In this document: positions 60,090 through 64,000 of the stretch, in pieces
Numbering within the stretch: position 1 is the stretch's first letter
How the letters are laid out: every line of letters starts with the position of its first letter
Assembly: GCA_964540965.1 (NCBI GenBank)
Contig: CAZIOT010000009.1
Span: 1-64,000, forward strand
Length of the DNA: 64,000 nucleotides
Direction of reading: 5' to 3'
Source: JADYZU01 sp964540965
GTDB taxonomy: Bacteria; Pseudomonadota; Alphaproteobacteria; Rhodobacterales; Rhodobacteraceae
The notes under the pieces: model-generated
Told to the model about the DNA's origin: nothing
Seen by the model: only the letters and a program-made list of their open reading frames with translations
The model's database searches: none
Translations under genes and position numbers: made by a program

Positions 60090-60104
60090 TTAACCCGGCC
60101 TTGA
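60090..60104. promoter_or_regulatory. CtrA-like box upstream of motB
   Basis: TTAA CCCGGCC TTGA on plus, 38 bases upstream of the motB start. The 18-base segment around it differs by a single base from that around the brnT box (10530). Confidence 0.5.
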
Positions 60105-60119
60105 CGATTCAAATCGAGG

Positions 60120-60884
60120 TCAAAGGCCACGCCGGCGCCATATTTCGTCGGGGCCGCAGAATTCGACCAGATCATAGCCGGCATGGGTCATGATGCGCGC
60201 GATCTCTGGCCCGCCGGTGTTGTTCTCGATCGCCCAGACGGCGACGTTGTGGCGGTCAAAGGGAAAGGCGGACAGCGCCGCGGCCTCGCCGCCCTCGATG
60301 TCGAGCGAGATGAAGTCGGGGTCGGGGATACCGGCATCGGCCAGGATGCCGGCGATGGTGCGGGTCTGGACGCGAAAGCTGCGCTCCTTGTGCCGCGGAT
60401 CGGCGCGCACCCGGTCGAGCAGGCCGGGGTCATAGCTGGCCGACAGCCCGCTCATCTGCGTGTAACCTTCGCTGATCTCGATGAAATCGGCGTCGCCGTC
60501 GACGGCGGCGACGGCAAGGCCCAGACAGGGGCAGCGGCGCACCATCTTGGCGCGCGCCAGCTGCGCGGGAACGGGTTCGACAAGGACGCCGGTCCAGCCG
60601 CGCCAGAATTCGAAGAACAGCGTGTTCGACCCGGTGGTGCCGTCATAGCCGCCGATATCGACAAAGGTGCCGCCGCGCCTGCCGCCGAGGATACGGTCGA
60701 CGACCACATCCTGACCGGCCTGGCTGGAATAGGGATAGCCCTGCGTCAGCATGTGGCGCAGTTCGTGGATGCGGCGGTTGATCTGGCCGCGGCGACGCGA
60801 ACGGTCGCCCTCGAGCAGCCGCGCCTGTTCGGCCAGGATCTCCTGCGCGGTGCGGCGCAGGTCGGCGATGCGGTCATCGGCCAT
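60120..60884 (-). CDS. FkbM family methyltransferase
   Basis: 254 residues. The start at 60884 has a strong AAGGAGG site; the open frame 16 codons upstream lacks one. A basic helical N-terminus (about 1-45) is followed by a SAM-dependent fold: TFVDIGGYDGTTGSNT, GVLVEPVPAQL, PDFISLDIEGGEAAAL. FkbM enzymes O-methylate sugars and polyketides. It is the last gene of the coupled operon and overlaps DUF6165 by 11 bases. Confidence 0.88.
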   Translation of the reverse strand: MADDRIADLRRTAQEILAEQARLLEGDRSRRRGQINRRIHELRHMLTQGYPYSSQAGQDVVVDRILGGRRGGTFVDIGGYDGTTGSNTLFFEFWRGWTGVLVEPVPAQLARAKMVRRCPCLGLAVAAVDGDADFIEISEGYTQMSGLSASYDPGLLDRVRADPRHKERSFRVQTRTIAGILADAGIPDPDFISLDIEGGEAAALSAFPFDRHNVAVWAIENNTGGPEIARIMTHAGYDLVEFCGPDEIWRRRGL

Positions 60885-61290
60885 TGCCGCCCTCCTTGCC
60901 CAGATAGTCGGCGTAGGACTTTTCCTCGACAATGAGCGAGCCGAGATGCAGGTTGATCGCCTTCTTTACCGCGGCGCGTTCGTCGTTGACCCGATAGACC
61001 GCGCGGGCAAGGCCGATGAAGGCCGGGCCGAAATCGCCGGCGCGTTCGCAATCGCGGATGTCGTCCTCGATCACCCAGAGGCGGGCGTTGATCCCGTAAA
61101 GCGCGTCCCACAGTTCCGAAAGCCGGTCCGAGGGCGGCAGGTGGGCGTCGGCGGTGGCCAGCAGCACTGCCTGTTCGTGACGGACATTGGCCAGTTTTGC
61201 GGCATCGGCGATCCGTTCGGCCTTGAGCCGCAGGATCGTCAGCTTGTCGATCAGCTCGCCGGGCGAGGTCGGCACCAGAATGTCAGTCAT
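60874..61290 (-). CDS. DUF6165 family protein
   Basis: 138 residues from the ATG at 61290. The opening VPTSPGELIDKLTILRLKAERIADAAKLANVRHE matches the DUF6165 family, typically found in polysaccharide or glycosylation clusters. All helical, no catalytic motif seen; a structural or binding role is possible. It overlaps the TPR-glycosyltransferase stop (ATGA) and the FkbM start. Confidence 0.75.
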   Translation of the reverse strand: MTDILVPTSPGELIDKLTILRLKAERIADAAKLANVRHEQAVLLATADAHLPPSDRLSELWDALYGINARLWVIEDDIRDCERAGDFGPAFIGLARAVYRVNDERAAVKKAINLHLGSLIVEEKSYADYLGKEGGNGR

Positions 61291-62651
61291 CTGTCCCCCT
61301 TCGGCGCCGCAAGGGCGGCAAGGTCGCTGCGCACCCGTTCCAGCACGCCCGGCCAGTCGCGCGGCCGGTCCTGCCGGTAAAGGCGCATCGAAGGATACCA
61401 CGGACTGCTCTCGCGTTCGAGTTGCCAGAGCCAGAACGCATCCCAGTGCAAGAGCGTCCAGGTCGGCCGGCCCAGCGAGCCGGCGATATGGCAGGTGGCG
61501 GTGCAGGAGGTGACGATCAGGTCCATTTCCTGCATCATCGCGGCGCAATCGGCGAAATCGCGGTCGGTCGAGGCGGCATCGACGATCAGCGCGCTGCTGC
61601 CATCGGCCTTGAAGGCCTCAAGCTCGGGCCCCTTGTACAGCGAGAACATCTGCACGCCGGGCACGTCGAGCAGGCGGTGCAGCAGCGTGTGGCTGAACGA
61701 GCGGAAGGCGTTTGCGCGGTAGGTGACAGAGCCGCACCAGACCACGCCGACCTTGAATTTGCCCTTGTGAGGCGCAGTGATGGCGCGGGCACGGGCGCGG
61801 CTGTCCTCGGGCACGGTCAGGCGGGTGGGGGGCGGGACCGCGGCATCGGCATCGAAATGCAGCGGCGGCAGGTCCATGATGTTGGTCCAGACATCATAGG
61901 GTTCGTCGGGTTGCAGGCCGACCCAATCGGCGCCCTCGACTCCGGCCATCAGCCGCAGAAGCGGCTTTTCGCACAGAAGCAGCACCCGTTTCGGGTTGAA
62001 CCGACGCAGCACCGGCAGGAAACGGGCAAAGGTGACGGCATCGCCAAAGCCCTGTTCGGGCAGGACAAGGATGGTCTTGCCGGTCAGGTCGCCGCCGTCC
62101 CATTTCGGCGTCACCATCTGCCGCGGCTTGAGCTCTCCGGTCAGCCAGCGGGCGTCGTAGTGACGGAAACCGTCGGTATAGTTCCCGGCGGCCAGTTCCG
62201 TCAGCGCAAGCTGGATCGTCAGTTCGTGAAAGCCGGGATGGGCGGCGCCATGGCGCTTCAGGACGGCGATCGATTCGTCATGGCGGCCAAGGGCGCGCAG
62301 GCTCTTGCCCTCCATCGCCTTGGCCATCGCATCGCCGGGTTCCAGCGCGATCAGCCGGCGCCGCAATTCAAGCGAGCGTTCGTTTTCGCCCACATCGTTC
62401 AGGATATTGGCGAAATTGTTCAGCGTGCCGCGGTTGTCCGGGTCAAGGGCATAGGCGCGTTCCTGTGCGGCGATGGCAAGGTCGTGGCGCGACTGGACGC
62501 GGAACAGCACGCCAAGGTTCGACCAGATCGCCCCGTCCCCGGGCACTTCGGCCAGGTATTCGGCATAGGCCGCCAGCGCCTCGGTCAGCTTGCCGGCGCG
62601 GTGGGCGCCGGTCGCGCGGTCGCGCAGCGCGTTCAGCCGGGCAGAGGTCAT
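61287..62651 (-). CDS. TPR-containing glycosyltransferase
   Basis: 454 residues. The N-terminal half (about 1-160) has TPR repeats (AIWSNLGVLFRVQSRHDLAIAAQERAYALDP and NNFANILNDVGENERSLELRRRLIALEPGD). The C-terminal half is a GT-B-like transferase with ILVLPEQGFGDAVTFARFLPVL, VGVVWCGS and VTSCTATCHIAGSLGRPTWTLLH, close to GT9/GT41-like proteins. TPR-transferase fusions modify proteins, for example FlmG on Caulobacter flagellin. Coupled on both sides (ATGA overlaps). Confidence 0.82.
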   Translation of the reverse strand: MTSARLNALRDRATGAHRAGKLTEALAAYAEYLAEVPGDGAIWSNLGVLFRVQSRHDLAIAAQERAYALDPDNRGTLNNFANILNDVGENERSLELRRRLIALEPGDAMAKAMEGKSLRALGRHDESIAVLKRHGAAHPGFHELTIQLALTELAAGNYTDGFRHYDARWLTGELKPRQMVTPKWDGGDLTGKTILVLPEQGFGDAVTFARFLPVLRRFNPKRVLLLCEKPLLRLMAGVEGADWVGLQPDEPYDVWTNIMDLPPLHFDADAAVPPPTRLTVPEDSRARARAITAPHKGKFKVGVVWCGSVTYRANAFRSFSHTLLHRLLDVPGVQMFSLYKGPELEAFKADGSSALIVDAASTDRDFADCAAMMQEMDLIVTSCTATCHIAGSLGRPTWTLLHWDAFWLWQLERESSPWYPSMRLYRQDRPRDWPGVLERVRSDLAALAAPKGDR

Positions 62652-63439
62652 CCCTGGTCCCCGCCGTGGCGGCGGACCGGACGCAGCAGTGTCTCGGGGC
62701 GGCGCGCCTCGGCCGCCTCGAACAGGGAAAAGGTCTGGTTGACGTAGTTCACCGCGCCGGAAATCAGGTCAAAGTATTCGGCGACCTCCTTGGTGATCTC
62801 GGTTTCGACCATGGCGATGCTGCGGTCCTGCGGCGTCGTCTCGAACGTGGCGTAGAACAGCGGATCGCCGCGGTTGATGACGATGGGCTTGGTGGTGTCA
62901 TGCCATTCGAAGGCCCACATCAAGGGCCGCGGCCAGACATTGATCGGAAAGCGCCCGCCAAAGATCGTGCCCGGCAGCGGGTTGCGCTGGTAGTGCATGA
63001 AGGGCGCAACCTGGCTCATGTAGCAGGGTTCGTCGGCGACGAAGATGTAGGGCAGCGCCAGCTGGATTGTCGGCACATCGGGGTGGCGCCATTCCACCTC
63101 GTTCGTGACATGCAGCTTTTCGCCCAGTTTCGAGGCGCGGATCGTGCTTGCCTCGCCGGCCAGGTTACGAAGGCCCGGCTTGCCCTTTTCATCACGGAAA
63201 AAGCCGATGTTGAGGTCGAACGGGCAGCGGATGACGAAATAGCGCGCCTCGAGGCTGATCACCGCCGGGCAGCGGCTGGCCGATTTGGCATGGCGACGGT
63301 TCAGGTCCACCGAGCGCACCCGTTCCGGCGGGAAATAGATGATGCCGGTCTTGGGTTCGGTCAGGCACCAGCCCACGGTCAGCGGGCCCGAAGGCGCGGC
63401 CTGCGGCCCGGTCTGTTCGAAGGTCACCTCGAATCTCAT
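62648..63439 (-). CDS. Conserved protein of unknown function in glycosylation operon
   Basis: 263 residues from the ATG at 63439 with GAGGGAG upstream (a GTG three codons earlier is the alternative). It is soluble, aromatic-rich, with the segment PTIQLALPYIFVADEPCYMSQVAPFMHYQRNPLPGTIFGGRFP and WPRPLMWAFEWHD. No signal peptide and no recognised domain. It overlaps the TPR-glycosyltransferase by four bases, so it belongs to the same pathway. Confidence 0.7.
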   Translation of the reverse strand: MRFEVTFEQTGPQAAPSGPLTVGWCLTEPKTGIIYFPPERVRSVDLNRRHAKSASRCPAVISLEARYFVIRCPFDLNIGFFRDEKGKPGLRNLAGEASTIRASKLGEKLHVTNEVEWRHPDVPTIQLALPYIFVADEPCYMSQVAPFMHYQRNPLPGTIFGGRFPINVWPRPLMWAFEWHDTTKPIVINRGDPLFYATFETTPQDRSIAMVETEITKEVAEYFDLISGAVNYVNQTFSLFEAAEARRPETLLRPVRRHGGDQG

Positions 63440-63452
63440 CGCTTTCACTCCC

Positions 63453-64000
63453 TCAAGGACGCGGCGGTTCGGGCGCCAGCCTAAGAATGTCGAATTTGGC
63501 CAGTTGCAGCGCGGCGGCCATCACCGCCTCGGGGCTGGCGCCGCCGGCGGCCGCCAGATCGCGCAGGCTGACCGGGCCTTTCGCCTGCACGGCTGCGGCA
63601 AGCTGCAACAGGGCGTCGGCGGTGGCGTGCTGGCGACGATACAGCGCCTGTCCCGACAGCCGGGACAGAAGCGTGATCCGCTCTGCATCGGCGGGGCTGC
63701 CGGGGTGCAGGATGGTGTCGGGGCCGAAAACCCTTGTCGGATAGTCGCGGTAAAGGTCGAAGGGATCGACCTCAAGCGGGCTGATCGCACCGGGGCCAAG
63801 CACCGGGGTCGAGACGGTGCTGCGCGCCCGAAGCGCGGCAAGCTCCTGCGCCAGCGCCAGATAATGCGGGATCACGGCGGCCCAGTCATAGGCGTGCCTG
63901 GCATGGCCCATCGCCGCCTGCCCCATGCGGCGGCGCAGGTCGTCATTGCCGATCAGCGCGGCAAAGGCGGCGGCATAGGCGGGCACGTCGATCTGGATCT
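63453..64000 (-). CDS. Glycosyltransferase, C-terminal part (cut by window edge)
   Basis: At least 182 codons, open to the window end. The first part visible (PAYAAAFAALIGNDDLRRRMGQAAMGHARHAYDW) is the typical C-terminal helix region of a GT4/GT1 glycosyltransferase; about 120 further residues after it look like a separate helical tail of unknown role. It precedes the unknown gene by 13 bases and is probably the upstream member of the same operon. Confidence 0.7.
   Translation of the reverse strand, partial: IQIDVPAYAAAFAALIGNDDLRRRMGQAAMGHARHAYDWAAVIPHYLALAQELAALRARSTVSTPVLGPGAISPLEVDPFDLYRDYPTRVFGPDTILHPGSPADAERITLLSRLSGQALYRRQHATADALLQLAAAVQAKGPVSLRDLAAAGGASPEAVMAAALQLAKFDILRLAPEPPRP

Noticed and set aside
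1..64000. Prophage, CRISPR, insertion sequence or tRNA.
   Set aside because: No direct repeat arrays, transposase/integrase motifs, phage genes or cloverleaf-like sequence noticed; gene content and codon use look uniformly chromosomal.

Overview
The window is GC-rich, densely packed bacterial chromosome, most likely from the Alphaproteobacteria, order Rhodobacterales (Rhodobacter/Paracoccus/Rhodovulum-like). The evidence is the order rpsT-dnaA-dnaN-recF, with gyrB two genes beyond recF. Other support comes from tandem DUF2125 genes, a DUF4170/waaA-like/lpxK locus, the mutM-ubiE-ubiB neighbourhood, the alphaproteobacterial flagellar regulators flaF and flbT, and several TTAA-N7-TTAA-like boxes of the CtrA type. 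There is one assembly gap (ten Ns at 2664-2673). I saw no tRNA, rRNA, CRISPR array or insertion sequence.

Layout. 1-13 kb holds housekeeping and envelope genes: an SDR oxidoreductase, two DUF2125 secreted proteins, PmbA/TldE, a lipid A block (DUF4170, a divergent WaaA-like protein, LpxK), DNA polymerase IV, a six-Asp-box beta-propeller protein, a brnT-brnA toxin-antitoxin pair coupled to a Nudix gene, and an SPFH/NfeD pair. 13-24 kb holds trhO, an AbrB-type transporter, gyrB, a LysE exporter, a VOC-GNAT fusion, then recF, dnaN, dnaA and rpsT (all on minus from gyrB on). 24-29 kb holds an enoyl-CoA hydratase, mutM, a membrane protein, ubiE and ubiB.

28.9-60.1 kb is a nearly complete flagellar gene cluster: flgD, fliK | flgJ-like, flgN-like, fliC, flaF, flbT, DUF1217 | fliI | flgB, flgC, fliE, fliQ, flgF, flgG, flgA, flgH, fliL-like | coiled-coil (FliJ candidate), flhB, fliR, flhA, lytic transglycosylase, a 711-residue periplasmic protein, motA, motE-like, a small membrane protein, fliL | fliF, fliH, fliN, fliP | flgI, flgL, flgK, flgE | motB. 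fliG, fliM, fliO, fliD and fliS are not in the window. Most divergent promoter regions in this block carry a TTAx-N7-TTxx box, so I infer CtrA-type control of the locus; a perfect copy of the box also sits in front of brnT.

60.1-64 kb is a translationally coupled sugar/methyl-transfer operon: a glycosyltransferase cut by the window edge, an unknown conserved protein, a TPR glycosyltransferase, DUF6165 and an FkbM methyltransferase. Its position next to the motility genes and the TPR-glycosyltransferase architecture make surface polysaccharide or flagellin modification the leading hypotheses.
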